A stretch of 64,000 nucleotides of DNA from Flavobacterium limicola (GCF_003634755.1 NZ_RBXA01000001.1:1302001-1366000), one strand, 5' to 3'. Shown: positions 18,611 through 30,110, numbered from the stretch's first letter. Notes: generated from the sequence alone by a model not told the origin. Made by a program: numbers and translations.

Positions 18611-20419
18611 ATGACATTTAAACAATCAAACATACAATCATTCACAAATAAGGTAACAACGTTTTCGGCTCCTTTCCTTTCGGGGAGAGTTGGGTTGGGG
18701 ATTTTATTCTTCTTTGTATTCCAATTTTCGTTTGCACAAAAGAAAGAGCAAATAGGAACCGAAACGGTTAATGTAGTAAAACCATATACGCCAAAAATTT
18801 CGGACGCGTTCAAAGTTAAAGAAATTCCGGAATTGGATGACGAAGGAAATACTAAAAAAGAAAGTATTAAATATTCTATTTTTTCTTTTCCGGTAGCATC
18901 AACATTTACCCCTTCTAAAGGAAAAGCTGAAGGTGTAGAAAAAGAAAAACAAGCACATTTGTTTAAAAATTACGCGACTTTTGGTGTTGGTAATTACGGA
19001 ACCTTTATTGGAGAGTTATTCGTAAATCATGATATTAATAACACAGATTATGTTGGTGGAATGTTTCGTCATCATTCGTCTGAAGGCGGAATTCAAAATG
19101 TAGCATTAGAAAATCGGTTTTATGATACTTCGTTAGACTTAATGTATGGTTCTAATCAAAAAGACGTGTCTTGGAATTTGGATTTAGGATATCAAAACCA
19201 GATTTATAATTGGTATGGATTGCCGTCGGAATTTGGAAATACTTTATCAGCTCAGGATCAAGTGATGTTGATTAATGGAATTGATCCGCAGCAAACGTAC
19301 AGAACGATATCTCTGGGCGGAAATGTAGCTTTCAGCGAAAGTATTTTGAACAAAACAAGTCTTAAATACAGCCATTTTTCAGATGCTTCAGGATCTTCAG
19401 AAAATCGATTCTATGCAAAACCAACTGTTGAATTTGACGTGATGGAAAGTGCAGTGAAAACGGATTTAACGGTAGATTATGTGGGAGGAAGTTTCGATAA
19501 AAATTATTTAAATACAAATACGGAAGCCATGAAATACGGATTTACAAACTTCGGAATCTCACCAAGTTTTGTAATGCAGGAAGACGATTGGACATTAAAT
19601 ATTGGTGCCGCTGTATTTTATAGCATGGACAATCAAAACAACAATAATTCATTTTATGTCTATCCAAAATTCAATGCTTCGTATAAAGTGGTTGGTGATT
19701 TGATGATTTTCTATGCGGGTGCCGAAGGAAATTTAAAACAAAATTCATATCAGGATTTTGTAGAAGAAAATCCATTTTTATCTCCAACATTGACCATAAC
19801 TCCAACAGATCAGCAGTATGATATTTTTGCTGGATTAAAAGGGAAATTGACCAATAATGTGAGTTATAATGTAAAAGCTTCTTATGTGAATGAAAGAAAT
19901 AAAGCCTTGTTTAGAAGCAATGATTACAATGAGAATGTAGGTAATGAAGATTATGCTTTTGGAAATTCCTTTCAAATGGTGTACGATGATATGAAAACAT
20001 TAAGTTTTTATGGAGAACTTAAAGCTGATTTTTCTGAGGATGTAACTTTTGGAATCAACGGAACTTTTAGCAGTTTCACTAATGATTTTCAGCAAGAAGC
20101 ATGGAATATGCCAGCAATAAAAATAAATTCAAATCTTGATTTTAATATTACAGAGAAATGGTTCGCTGGAACAAATGTGTTTTACGTAGGGGAGCGAAAA
20201 GATTTTCAGATGAATACGGCCTTTTCGGCAAATGCAGCTCCTGTATCTTTGAAATCATATTTTGATGTCAATGCAAATTTAGGCTACAAATACAGCGACC
20301 GATTGACCGCTTTTGCAAGAGCTAATAATATCACTAATAATGCCTATCAAAAATGGTTGAATTATCCAGTTCAAGGTTTTCAGGTAATTTTAGGAGCAAA
20401 CTATAAATTTGATTTTTAA
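18611..20419 (+). CDS. Outer-membrane beta-barrel protein, TonB-receptor-like without plug
   Basis: A 602-residue exported protein. Residues 31-43 (GILFFFVFQFSFA, then QKKE) form the hydrophobic core and cleavage region of a signal peptide. The rest alternates amphipathic beta strands ending in a terminal aromatic (FQVILGANYKFDF), typical of outer-membrane barrels. No TonB plug domain precedes the barrel. The N terminus is unusual: the ~30 residues before the hydrophobic core are partly encoded by a dispersed GC-rich repeat (18661-18701), and a sister copy in the opposite orientation follows the stop codon. There is no internal ATG after the repeat, so the start at 18611 is retained with some doubt. 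Confidence 0.82.
   Translation: MTFKQSNIQSFTNKVTTFSAPFLSGRVGLGILFFFVFQFSFAQKKEQIGTETVNVVKPYTPKISDAFKVKEIPELDDEGNTKKESIKYSIFSFPVASTFTPSKGKAEGVEKEKQAHLFKNYATFGVGNYGTFIGELFVNHDINNTDYVGGMFRHHSSEGGIQNVALENRFYDTSLDLMYGSNQKDVSWNLDLGYQNQIYNWYGLPSEFGNTLSAQDQVMLINGIDPQQTYRTISLGGNVAFSESILNKTSLKYSHFSDASGSSENRFYAKPTVEFDVMESAVKTDLTVDYVGGSFDKNYLNTNTEAMKYGFTNFGISPSFVMQEDDWTLNIGAAVFYSMDNQNNNNSFYVYPKFNASYKVVGDLMIFYAGAEGNLKQNSYQDFVEENPFLSPTLTITPTDQQYDIFAGLKGKLTNNVSYNVKASYVNERNKALFRSNDYNENVGNEDYAFGNSFQMVYDDMKTLSFYGELKADFSEDVTFGINGTFSSFTNDFQQEAWNMPAIKINSNLDFNITEKWFAGTNVFYVGERKDFQMNTAFSANAAPVSLKSYFDVNANLGYKYSDRLTAFARANNITNNAYQKWLNYPVQGFQVILGANYKFDF
18661..18701 (-). repeat. GC-rich dispersed repeat, copy R1 (inside coding sequence)
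   Basis: Read on the minus strand, this is TCCCCAACCCAACTCTCCCC followed by GAAAGGAAAGGAGCCGAAAAC. It aligns along its length with copies at 20421, 36689 and 36778. It encodes VTTFSAPFLSGRVGLG in the signal-peptide region of the barrel gene. Confidence 0.8.
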
Positions 20420-20420
20420 A

Positions 20421-20462
20421 TCCCCACCCCAGCCCTCCCCAAAGGAGAGGGAGCCGAAACGG
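20421..20462 (+). repeat. GC-rich dispersed repeat, copy R2
   Basis: TCCCCACCCCAGCCCTCCCC followed by AAAGGAGAGGGAGCCGAAAC, starting two bases after the barrel gene stop. It is inverted relative to R1, so the two copies bracket the gene. Confidence 0.85.
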
Positions 20463-20543
20463 AAAACAATCTTCGCTTTTTTTATTATAAAAATTTGAAA
20501 CACTGATAGGGTTTTGAACCCAGTCAGGCTAGTAATTCTAATT

Positions 20544-20993
20544 ATGACTTTCAAACAAAAAATACATACCCATTATTTACAATTAGTTCAGGATCGAATC
20601 GATGTTTTCAAAGACATGATTGTAGCACTTACTGAAGATTCTAAGAACGATGCCAAAGGTTCTGCCGGCGACAAACACGAAACCGCTTTGTCGATGATGC
20701 ATATTGAGCAGGAAAAACTCAATCGTAAATTGAGAGAAGTATTGGATCAAAAAACAGTTTTAGATAAAATTGACGCTACTACAATTGCTGAGACTATTAT
20801 TGTTGGGAGCTTGGTAAAAGCGAACGGAATCTATTTGTATCTGAGTGTGGCGCTTCCAAAAATTAATGTAGAAGGAATTAATATTATCGCATTATCACCA
20901 CAATCACCTTTGGGAAATAAACTCATGGGAAATCAAGAAGGTTTTACTTTTGAGATCAATGGTACGAAGTATTTGGTGGAGACTATTGAATAA
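20544..20993 (+). CDS. GreA/GreB C-terminal-domain-like protein
   Basis: A 149-residue protein. The N-terminal half is helical with AGDKHETALSMMHIEQEKLN, recalling the coiled coil of GreA/GreB. The C-terminal half (IIVGSLVKANGIYLYLSVAL, then IIALSPQSPLGNKLMGNQEG) resembles the FKBP-like domain of these RNA-polymerase cleavage factors. Homologues in Flavobacteria are, as I recall, often mislabelled 3-oxoacyl-ACP synthase, for which there is no sequence support. I start at the ATG at 20544 (MTFKQKIHTHYLQ); a longer in-frame start at 20514 adds ten unrelated residues. Function is inferred by resemblance. Confidence 0.7.
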   Translation: MTFKQKIHTHYLQLVQDRIDVFKDMIVALTEDSKNDAKGSAGDKHETALSMMHIEQEKLNRKLREVLDQKTVLDKIDATTIAETIIVGSLVKANGIYLYLSVALPKINVEGINIIALSPQSPLGNKLMGNQEGFTFEINGTKYLVETIE

Positions 20994-21225
20994 AATCCGT
21001 TATAATCCACCCCGAAACTTCGGGAGTTGCAGCCGTCTCATCTGTGTCGCATTTTACAATTCTCAACTTCGATTCCTTTTTTATTCTCTTTTAGTTACAT
21101 TTTAAATACAAATGCTGTTTTTTGGTTATTATTTATAACTAAAAATGGCATTTGTGTTTTTCAATTAGAACTATAACTCCATCTTTGCCTTATCAAAATA
21201 AACAAAACATTAAAAATATATAGTT

Positions 21226-22902
21226 ATGTGTGGAATAGTATGTGCCTTTGATTTAAAACAAAAAGCGGAAGTTTTAAGACCGCAAGTATTAGAAATGTCT
21301 AAAATTATTCGTCATCGTGGACCGGATTGGAGTGGTATCTTTAGTAATGAAAAAGCGATTATGTCTCATGAACGTTTGGCAATTGTTGATCCTGCTTCAG
21401 GGAAACAACCTTTATTCAGTGAAGACAAACAATTGATTTTAGCGGCAAATGGTGAAATTTATAACCACAGAGAATTGCGTAAACAATTTGAAGGAAAATA
21501 CAACTTTCAAACCGAAAGTGATTGTGAAGTGATTTTAGCACTTTATAAAGAAAAAGGACCTCATTTTATTGACGAAATGAACGGTATTTTTGGATTTGCC
21601 ATTTATGATGTAGAAAAAGACGAGTATTTTGTTGCTCGTGATCACATGGGAATTATTCCATTATACATAGGTTGGGATGAGCATGGAACTTTTTATGTGG
21701 CTTCGGAATTGAAAGCATTAGAAGGCTATTGTACAAAAATCCAATTGTTTCCTCCAGGACATTATATGACCAGCAAAGACGGCGAATTTGTACAATGGTA
21801 TAAAAGAGAATGGACAGATTACGATGCCGTAAAAGACAACGTAACCAGCATTGACGAAATTAAAGTGGCTTTAGAAGCTGCGGTTCATAGACAATTGATG
21901 AGTGATGTACCTTATGGTGTTTTGCTTTCTGGAGGATTAGATTCTTCTATTACTTCGGCTGTGGCCAAAAAATATGCGCAAAAACGCATTGAATCGGGAG
22001 ATGTTGCCGATGCTTGGTATCCACAATTACATTCATTTTCTGTAGGATTAGAAGGTTCTCCAGATTTAGCAGCAGCTCAAATAGTTGCGGATCATATCGG
22101 AACCATTCACCACGAAATTAAATTCACTATCCAAGAAGGTTTGGATGCGGTTAAGGATGTGATTTACAACTTAGAAACGTATGATGTGACTACGATTAGA
22201 GCATCAACACCTATGTGGTTAATGGCGAGAGTTATCAAATCAATGGGTATCAAAATGGTATTGTCAGGTGAAGGAGCAGATGAACTTTTTGGAGGATATT
22301 TATACTTTCACAAAGCGCCAAACGCAAGAGAATTCCACGAAGAGAACGTACGTAAATTAGGTAAATTGCACATGTATGACTGTTTGCGTGCGAACAAAAG
22401 TTTAGCAGCATGGGGAATTGAAGGACGTGTTCCGTTTTTAGATAAAGAATTTATGGATGTGGCGATGCGAGTTAATCCACAAGATAAAATGATCAATGCA
22501 GAACATCCAATGGAAAAATGGGTAGTTCGTAAAGCTTTTGAAGATATGTTGCCGCCAAGCGTAGCTTGGAGACAAAAAGAGCAATTTAGTGATGGTGTAG
22601 GATACGGTTGGATTGATACATTGAAAGAAGTCGTAGCGGTTGAAATTTCGGATGAACAATTAGCAAATGCTAAATACAAGTTCCCTCTGCAAACGCCAAC
22701 TTCAAAAGAGGAATATTATTACCGTTCTATTTTTCATGAGCATTTTCCAAGTGATGCCGCTGCTTTGTGTGTTCCGCAAGAAGCAAGCGTTGCCTGTAGT
22801 ACAAAGATTGCATTGGAATGGGATGAGGCATTCAAGAACATGAATGACCCATCCGGAAGAGCAGTAGCTAGCGTGCATGATGATGCGTATGCAAAAGCAT
22901 AA
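21226..22902 (+). CDS. asnB: Asparagine synthetase B (glutamine-hydrolysing), paralogue 1
   Basis: A 558-residue two-domain cytoplasmic enzyme that makes asparagine from aspartate, glutamine and ATP. The N-terminal glutaminase domain begins with nucleophile C2 (MCGIVCAFD) and has RHRGPDWSG and NGEIYNHRELR. The synthetase domain has the pyrophosphate loop LLSGGLDSSITSA and SGEGADELFGGYLYF. Length and motifs are complete. A paralogue with the same layout lies 2.2 kb downstream (25145), and both are followed by near-identical terminator hairpins. Confidence 0.96.
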   Translation: MCGIVCAFDLKQKAEVLRPQVLEMSKIIRHRGPDWSGIFSNEKAIMSHERLAIVDPASGKQPLFSEDKQLILAANGEIYNHRELRKQFEGKYNFQTESDCEVILALYKEKGPHFIDEMNGIFGFAIYDVEKDEYFVARDHMGIIPLYIGWDEHGTFYVASELKALEGYCTKIQLFPPGHYMTSKDGEFVQWYKREWTDYDAVKDNVTSIDEIKVALEAAVHRQLMSDVPYGVLLSGGLDSSITSAVAKKYAQKRIESGDVADAWYPQLHSFSVGLEGSPDLAAAQIVADHIGTIHHEIKFTIQEGLDAVKDVIYNLETYDVTTIRASTPMWLMARVIKSMGIKMVLSGEGADELFGGYLYFHKAPNAREFHEENVRKLGKLHMYDCLRANKSLAAWGIEGRVPFLDKEFMDVAMRVNPQDKMINAEHPMEKWVVRKAFEDMLPPSVAWRQKEQFSDGVGYGWIDTLKEVVAVEISDEQLANAKYKFPLQTPTSKEEYYYRSIFHEHFPSDAAALCVPQEASVACSTKIALEWDEAFKNMNDPSGRAVASVHDDAYAKA

Positions 22903-22934
22903 ACACAATTAAGTAAAATTTTACAAATAGACAG

Positions 22935-22963
22935 ACGCTCTCCTTTTCGAGAGCGTTTTTTTT
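22935..22963 (+). terminator. Intrinsic terminator after asnB paralogue 1
   Basis: An 8-bp perfect stem, ACGCTCTC/GAGAGCGT, with a 6-base loop is followed by a run of seven or more T. The stem is identical to the one after asnB paralogue 2. Confidence 0.9.
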
Positions 22964-23065
22964 ATGGAAATAATCAGAATGGTCAAGTTAAGAATTCAAA
23001 AATTTCTTTTAATTCCGTTTGTTTAAAATAATTCGGTACAGTTTTTTTATATTAGCATAACTAAA

Positions 23066-24700
23066 ATGTTTATTATGAGATCTATTGCTTTATTTCTTGC
23101 TTTGTTTTTGTTGGTTTCCTGTGATCAAAAAAGTAAAGTTACCGTTGATACTATTATTACCGATGCTACTATTTACTCGGTAGATAACTCTTTTGGAACG
23201 GCTTCGGCTATGGCGATCAATAAGGGAAAAATTGTCGCTATTGGTACTAATAGTGAAATTTCAAAACAATATGAATCCAAAAATACAATAGATGCGAAAG
23301 GAAAATTTATTTACCCGGGCTTGATTGACGCGCATTGCCATTTCTATAGCTATGGTTTAAGCTTGCAAGAAGCTGATTTACGCGGTACCAAAAGTATGGA
23401 CGAAATAATAACTCGTTTAAAGGCTTTTCAAAAAGATAAAAATCCAACGTTTATTGTAGGTAACGGATGGGATCAAAACGACTGGAAAGTCAAAAAGTAT
23501 CCTACAAAAGCTGATTTAGACGCTGCATTTCCTGATATTCCTGTAGTTTTAAACAGAGTTGACGGGCATGCAATTATCGTTAATAGTAAAGCCTTAAAAT
23601 TAGCAGGAATCACGAAAGATACGAAAGCAGATGGTGGTCAGATTGAAATTGCTAATGGAGAACCAACAGGAATTTTAGTAGATAATCCGATGGAATTGGT
23701 GTTTAAAATAATTCCCAAACCAACGCGTAAAGTACAAATAGCCGCTTTATTGGATGCCGAAAAAGTGATGTTTGATTATGGATTGACAACCGTAAATGAT
23801 GCAGGATTAGATCCGGATATTATTCATTTGATGGATAGTTTGCAAAAAGCAAAAGTGATGAAGCTTAATGTGTATGCAATGATTACGGCAAATCAGAAAA
23901 ATATTGATTTATATCTAAAAAAAGGAATTTATAAAACGGATAATCTAAATGTTCGATCCTTTAAAATGTACGGTGATGGCGCTTTAGGTTCTCGTGGTGC
24001 TTGTATGCACAAACCGTATTCTGACAAGCCAGGCCAATATGGCGCTTTGTTGGCACCAATTTCTGGATTAAAAGATGTAGCCAAACAAATTGCGGCTTCA
24101 AAGTTTCAGTTGAATACTCATGCTATTGGGGATTCCGCAAATACAGTGATTTTGAAAATTTACGGAGATGTTTTGGCTGGAACCAAAGACAGAAGATGGA
24201 AAATTGAGCACGCACAAGTTTTGCGTGAAAAAGATTTTGATTATTTCAAATTTGGAATTATTCCTTCGGTTCAACCTACGCATGCCACATCTGATATGTA
24301 TTGGGCAGAAGACAGATTGGGGAAAGAAAGACTTAAAAATGCCTATGCTTATAAAAAATTACTTCAAAAAGCAGGGATGGTGGCTTTAGGAACTGATTTT
24401 CCCGTAGAGGAAGTCAACCCCATGCTGACTTTTCATGCTGCTGTAACCAGAAAAGACAGTAAGGAATATCCAAAAGGTGGTTTCCAAATGGAAAATGCTT
24501 TGACCAGAGCGGAAACGTTAAGAGGAATGACCATTTGGGCTGCTTTTTCTAATTTCGAAGAAAAAGAAAAAGGAAGTCTGGAAGTAGAGAAATGGGCTGA
24601 TTTTGTAATGTACGACCAGGATTTAATGAAAGTGGAAGAAAATAAAATAGTGAAAATGAAACCTACCAACACCTATTTAAAAGGGAAGAAAGTAAAATAA
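23066..24700 (+). CDS. Amidohydrolase-family lipoprotein
   Basis: A 544-residue protein with a lipoprotein signal (ALFLALFLLVSC, lipid-modified Cys19), so it is exported and membrane-anchored. The body is a YtcJ-like amidohydrolase: IDAHCHFYSYG carries the HxH metal ligands near residues 93-95, GNGWDQNDWK and RVDGHAIIVNSKAL are typical of the group, then THAIGDSAN and LGTDFPVEEVNPM with the metal aspartate. Substrates of this subfamily are mostly unknown amides or cyclic amides. An in-frame ATG at 23075 (MRSIALF) is an equally good start. It sits between two asnB paralogues, but no chemical link is evident. Confidence 0.88.
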   Translation: MFIMRSIALFLALFLLVSCDQKSKVTVDTIITDATIYSVDNSFGTASAMAINKGKIVAIGTNSEISKQYESKNTIDAKGKFIYPGLIDAHCHFYSYGLSLQEADLRGTKSMDEIITRLKAFQKDKNPTFIVGNGWDQNDWKVKKYPTKADLDAAFPDIPVVLNRVDGHAIIVNSKALKLAGITKDTKADGGQIEIANGEPTGILVDNPMELVFKIIPKPTRKVQIAALLDAEKVMFDYGLTTVNDAGLDPDIIHLMDSLQKAKVMKLNVYAMITANQKNIDLYLKKGIYKTDNLNVRSFKMYGDGALGSRGACMHKPYSDKPGQYGALLAPISGLKDVAKQIAASKFQLNTHAIGDSANTVILKIYGDVLAGTKDRRWKIEHAQVLREKDFDYFKFGIIPSVQPTHATSDMYWAEDRLGKERLKNAYAYKKLLQKAGMVALGTDFPVEEVNPMLTFHAAVTRKDSKEYPKGGFQMENALTRAETLRGMTIWAAFSNFEEKEKGSLEVEKWADFVMYDQDLMKVEENKIVKMKPTNTYLKGKKVK

Positions 24701-24770
24701 TTGAATTGTCAGCCTTTTATAATTTACGATTAATTCTTCAAATAACAGCATTTTGTATAATACATTGTTA

Positions 24771-24935
24771 AAACATATGAGTCATATAAGTTTTTAATTT
24801 GAATAAAATCAAATAAAACTAAAAGTTCATTTAAGTAAAGTCACATAGCCTTGCAAAGAACTTTTTTAACTTATTTTTCCTTTTAATCACGATTTGAGAA
24901 ACTGACTTTTTTAAACTTATATGACTTATATGTTT
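24771..24935. repeat. Inverted-repeat element of the CATATAAGTCATATAAG family, copy 1
   Basis: The left arm, 24771-24793 (AAACATATGAGTCATATAAG plus TTT), and the right arm, 24913-24935, are reverse complements with one mismatch over 23 bases. They are separated by 119 AT-rich bases. Related arms occur at 49919 and 56738. Confidence 0.85.
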
Positions 24936-25076
24936 AAAATTAATGCTGTTTATTTTATAATGTAGCGATAATTTACAGTTGTAATAGAATATTTTAATTT
25001 ATTGGTATTTGAATTACATTTTTAAGATAAAATGTATCTTTTTGTTTGAAATAGTAACTAAATACTACGATTGTGT

Positions 25077-25106
25077 TTTGTATTTGTAACTCCTATTGCA
25101 TATTTG
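25077..25106 (+). promoter_or_regulatory. Candidate promoter of asnB paralogue 2
   Basis: TTTG (25077-25080), 18 bases, then CATATTTG (25099-25106), which matches TAnnTTTG at seven of eight positions. It lies about 40 bases before the ATG at 25145. Confidence 0.5.
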
Positions 25107-25144
25107 TCGACTTAGAATTGGGTAAAAAATAAAAATACAGAGTT

Positions 25145-26761
25145 ATGTGCGGAATATTAGCCATTATCGGAAGAGGAAAAGAGGAGCAATTGTTTGGAGA
25201 ACTTTCAAAAAGAATGACGCATCGTGGTCCGGATGAGAGCGATTTGCATGTTACTGAAAAAGGGCATATTCTAAGTCATGAAAGGCTATCGATAATTGAT
25301 TTACATTCCGGAAAACAACCGATACAAGGCGCGGGAACGGCTTATATGGTTCATAACGGCGAAATATACAATCATCAGGAATTAAGAGATGGTGTTTTGA
25401 AAGATCATACTTTTAGAACAAAATCAGATTCTGAAGTTATTGTGCATTTGTACGAAGAGTTTGGTTACGATTTTTGCAATATGCTGGATGGAGATTGGGC
25501 TTTTGTTATTGTGGATGGTGATGATTTTATTGCCGGAAGAGATCCATTGGGAGTGAAGCCACTGTATTATGGTTTGGACGAAAGGGGAAGAATCTATTTC
25601 TCCTCTGAAATGAAACCTATCGCAGATCAATGTAAAACATTTTCTACTTTTCCTCCGGGACATTATTATACTGCAAAAACAGGTTTTGTAAAATATTACA
25701 AACCGGAATATGAAGATTATTTAAAAGCCGACCAGGAATTAGATTTAGAATTAATCAGAGCAACGTTGACCGAAGCGACTCGTAAACGACTGATGAGTGA
25801 TGTGCCAATTGGGGTCTTGCTTTCGGGAGGATTAGACTCTTCATTAACTTCAGCTATTGCTTCACGATTATTGGCAGAAAGCGACAAAAAATTAAAATCA
25901 TTTTCAATTGGTTTGAACGCTGATGCGCCGGATGCTGCGGCAGCCAGAAAAGTTGCTGAGTATTTAGGAACAGAGCATCATGAAATTCATTTTACTGTCG
26001 AAGAAGGAATTGAAATTTTAGAGAAACTAATTTGGCATTTAGAAACCTATGACGTGACTTCGGTACGAGCAAGTACACCAATGTATTTCTTGTCGAAAGC
26101 GATTACGGATTTGGGTGTAAAAGTGGTGCTTTCGGGAGAAGGAGCTGATGAGATTTTTGGCGGGTATTTGTATTTTAGAAATGCACCATCACCAGAAGAT
26201 TTCCAAAAAGAAACTATCGAAAGAGTGCAGAAATTATTTACTGCCGATTTGTTAAGAGCTGATAAATCAACGATGGCACATGGTTTAGAGACCAGAGTTC
26301 CGTTTTTGGATAAAGCGTTCTTAGATGTTTCAATTCGCATCAAAGCAGAAGAAAAAATGCCTAAAACGTACGATGGAAAAGAAAAATACATTCTAAGAAA
26401 AGCATTTGATACTCCAGACAATCCCTATCTCCCAGAAGAAGTTTTATGGAGACAAAAAGAACAGTTTTCGGATGGAGTAGGATACAATTGGATCGATCAA
26501 TTGATTGAATATTGTGCAATGCAAGTTACGGATGAGCAATTAGCTGGTGCTGCAGCCGAATTTCCATACAATTCTCCTACAACTAAAGAAGCCTATTTTT
26601 ATAGGTCAATATTTAATAAATATTATCCGCAAATAAGTGCCGCGCAAACAGTTAGGAAATGGATTCCAAAATGGCAAGAAAACCTAGATCCAAGTGGAAG
26701 AGCCAATGCAGCTCACGTTAAAGCCGATACTGAAATTGCTAAAACAGGAATTGCGGTTTGA
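25145..26761 (+). CDS. asnB: Asparagine synthetase B (glutamine-hydrolysing), paralogue 2
   Basis: A 538-residue enzyme with the same architecture as the 21226 gene: C2 nucleophile (MCGILAIIG), THRGPDESD, NGEIYNHQELR, LLSGGLDSSLTSA and SGEGADEIFGGYLYF. The proteins share the synthetase active-site blocks and the FSDGVGYxWID region near the C terminus but differ widely in the glutaminase domain, so this is an old duplication rather than a recent one. All catalytic motifs are intact. Its own promoter and terminator suggest independent control. Confidence 0.96.
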   Translation: MCGILAIIGRGKEEQLFGELSKRMTHRGPDESDLHVTEKGHILSHERLSIIDLHSGKQPIQGAGTAYMVHNGEIYNHQELRDGVLKDHTFRTKSDSEVIVHLYEEFGYDFCNMLDGDWAFVIVDGDDFIAGRDPLGVKPLYYGLDERGRIYFSSEMKPIADQCKTFSTFPPGHYYTAKTGFVKYYKPEYEDYLKADQELDLELIRATLTEATRKRLMSDVPIGVLLSGGLDSSLTSAIASRLLAESDKKLKSFSIGLNADAPDAAAARKVAEYLGTEHHEIHFTVEEGIEILEKLIWHLETYDVTSVRASTPMYFLSKAITDLGVKVVLSGEGADEIFGGYLYFRNAPSPEDFQKETIERVQKLFTADLLRADKSTMAHGLETRVPFLDKAFLDVSIRIKAEEKMPKTYDGKEKYILRKAFDTPDNPYLPEEVLWRQKEQFSDGVGYNWIDQLIEYCAMQVTDEQLAGAAAEFPYNSPTTKEAYFYRSIFNKYYPQISAAQTVRKWIPKWQENLDPSGRANAAHVKADTEIAKTGIAV

Positions 26762-26792
26762 AACAATATTTCGAATTTTTTATAAATGAAGA

Positions 26793-26821
26793 ACGCTCTC
26801 AATTTTGAGAGCGTTTTTTTA
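26793..26821 (+). terminator. Intrinsic terminator after asnB paralogue 2
   Basis: The stem ACGCTCTC/GAGAGCGT with loop AATTTT and a T tract has the same stem sequence as the terminator at 22935. Confidence 0.9.
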
Positions 26822-26883
26822 TAATTATATGAACAAATGTTAATAACTTAAGGGCTTAAAAAGGGATTTTAACGGTTATCTAA

Positions 26884-28887
<2,004 letters not shown>

Positions 28888-28948
28888 TAAATGTTCTATT
28901 AAATAATTAACCACAAAGATTAACAAATAACCGAATAAACTTTAAAAT

Positions 28949-29884
28949 ATGAAAGTTACCATTGTAGGAGCAGGAAATGTAGGAGCGACGTGTGCGGATG
29001 TGATTTCTTATAGAGGAATTGCGAGCGAAGTTGTGTTATTGGATATTAGAGAAGGTTTTGCTGAAGGTAAGGCATTAGATATTATGCAATGCGCTACTAA
29101 TACAGGTTTTAATACCAAAGTATCAGGCGTTACCAATGATTATTCTAAAACAGCAGGAAGTGATGTAGTTGTAATTACATCAGGAATTCCAAGAAAACCA
29201 GGAATGACTCGTGAAGAATTAATAGGAATCAATGCAGGAATCGTGAAAACGGTTGCTGAAAATGTATTGAAACATTCACCGGATACTATTATAGTGGTAG
29301 TTTCTAATCCTATGGATACGATGACATATTTGGCATTGAAATCTACGGGATTACCAAAAAACAGAATTATAGGGATGGGTGGAGCACTAGACAGTTCTCG
29401 TTTCAGAACGTATTTGTCTTTAGCTTTAGACAAACCCGCTAATGATATTTCAGCTATGGTTATCGGTGGGCATGGTGATACAACGATGATTCCTTTGACA
29501 AGACTGGCTTCTTATAACGGAATTCCAGTTTCTCAATTTCTATCAGAAGAAGAATTGCAAAAAGTAGCTGCTGATACAATGGTTGGAGGAGCGACACTTA
29601 CAGGACTTCTTGGAACATCAGCGTGGTATGCTCCTGGAGCTTCCGTTGCTTTCTTAGTAGACAGTATTTTAAATGACCAAAAGAAAATGATTGCATGTTC
29701 TGTTTTTGTTGAAGGCGAATATGGTCAAAATGATATCTGTATTGGTGTTCCATGTATTATTGGTAAAAATGGAGTGGAAGAAATTCTTGACATTAAACTA
29801 AATGATGCTGAAAAAGCATTGTTTGCTAAAAGTGCAGATGCTGTCAGACAAATGAATGACGCTTTAAAATCGATTTTGGTATAA
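28949..29884 (+). CDS. mdh: Malate dehydrogenase (NAD-dependent, LDH-like type)
   Basis: A 311-residue TCA-cycle enzyme interconverting malate and oxaloacetate. The Rossmann motif is VGAGNVGATCADVI, the substrate-specificity loop is IPRKPGMTREEL with the conserved arginines, and the catalytic histidine is in GGHGDTTMIPL. DSSRFRTYLSLAL is typical of the LDH-like malate dehydrogenases of Bacteroidetes. A terminator follows. Confidence 0.97.
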   Translation: MKVTIVGAGNVGATCADVISYRGIASEVVLLDIREGFAEGKALDIMQCATNTGFNTKVSGVTNDYSKTAGSDVVVITSGIPRKPGMTREELIGINAGIVKTVAENVLKHSPDTIIVVVSNPMDTMTYLALKSTGLPKNRIIGMGGALDSSRFRTYLSLALDKPANDISAMVIGGHGDTTMIPLTRLASYNGIPVSQFLSEEELQKVAADTMVGGATLTGLLGTSAWYAPGASVAFLVDSILNDQKKMIACSVFVEGEYGQNDICIGVPCIIGKNGVEEILDIKLNDAEKALFAKSADAVRQMNDALKSILV

Positions 29885-29905
29885 AAATTTACATATAAAA
29901 AAGAG

Positions 29906-29930
29906 AAGACTGCATCATTGCAGTCTTTTT
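29906..29930 (+). terminator. Intrinsic terminator after mdh
   Basis: A 9-bp stem, AAGACTGCA/TGCAGTCTT, with a 4-base loop runs directly into a T tract. Confidence 0.9.
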
Positions 29931-29953
29931 CTTGAGATTAATCTATAAATAAA

Positions 29954-29984
29954 TTGGTTAATCTTAACGTTAATTATATATTTG
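29954..29984 (+). promoter_or_regulatory. Promoter of secDF
   Basis: TTG (29954-29956), 20 bases, then TATATTTG (29977-29984) is a good Bacteroidetes -33/-7 pair. It leaves an A-rich leader of about 120 bases before the secDF ATG. Confidence 0.65.
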
Positions 29985-30110
29985 CTCGGTTTAAAAAAAA
30001 TGAGGTAGCTCGAAATATTCTTTTTTAATGTTAAAAATGAATGTAAAGTGTTATTATATAAGGTTTAAAGCAAAAATAAATAAATAAAAAATAATTAATT
30101 TTTAGTAATA

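Larger units (their letters stand above)
24701..25144. other. Non-coding gap between the amidohydrolase and asnB2 genes
   Basis: This 444-base AT-rich gap holds a long-armed inverted repeat (24771-24935) and a candidate promoter for asnB2 (25077-25106). No credible coding sequence or RNA gene was seen in the remainder. Confidence 0.7.

Noticed and set aside
21003..21050. Possible further copy of the GC-rich repeat (CCCGAAACTTCGGGA region)
   Set aside because: It is a small CCGAA/TTCGG hairpin that does not align with copies R1-R4 beyond base composition.
21151..21187. Promoter for asnB paralogue 1 (TTTG and CATCTTTG)
   Set aside because: The spacing of 25 bases is outside the usual 17-23 and the -7 deviates at the first base, so it was not called.
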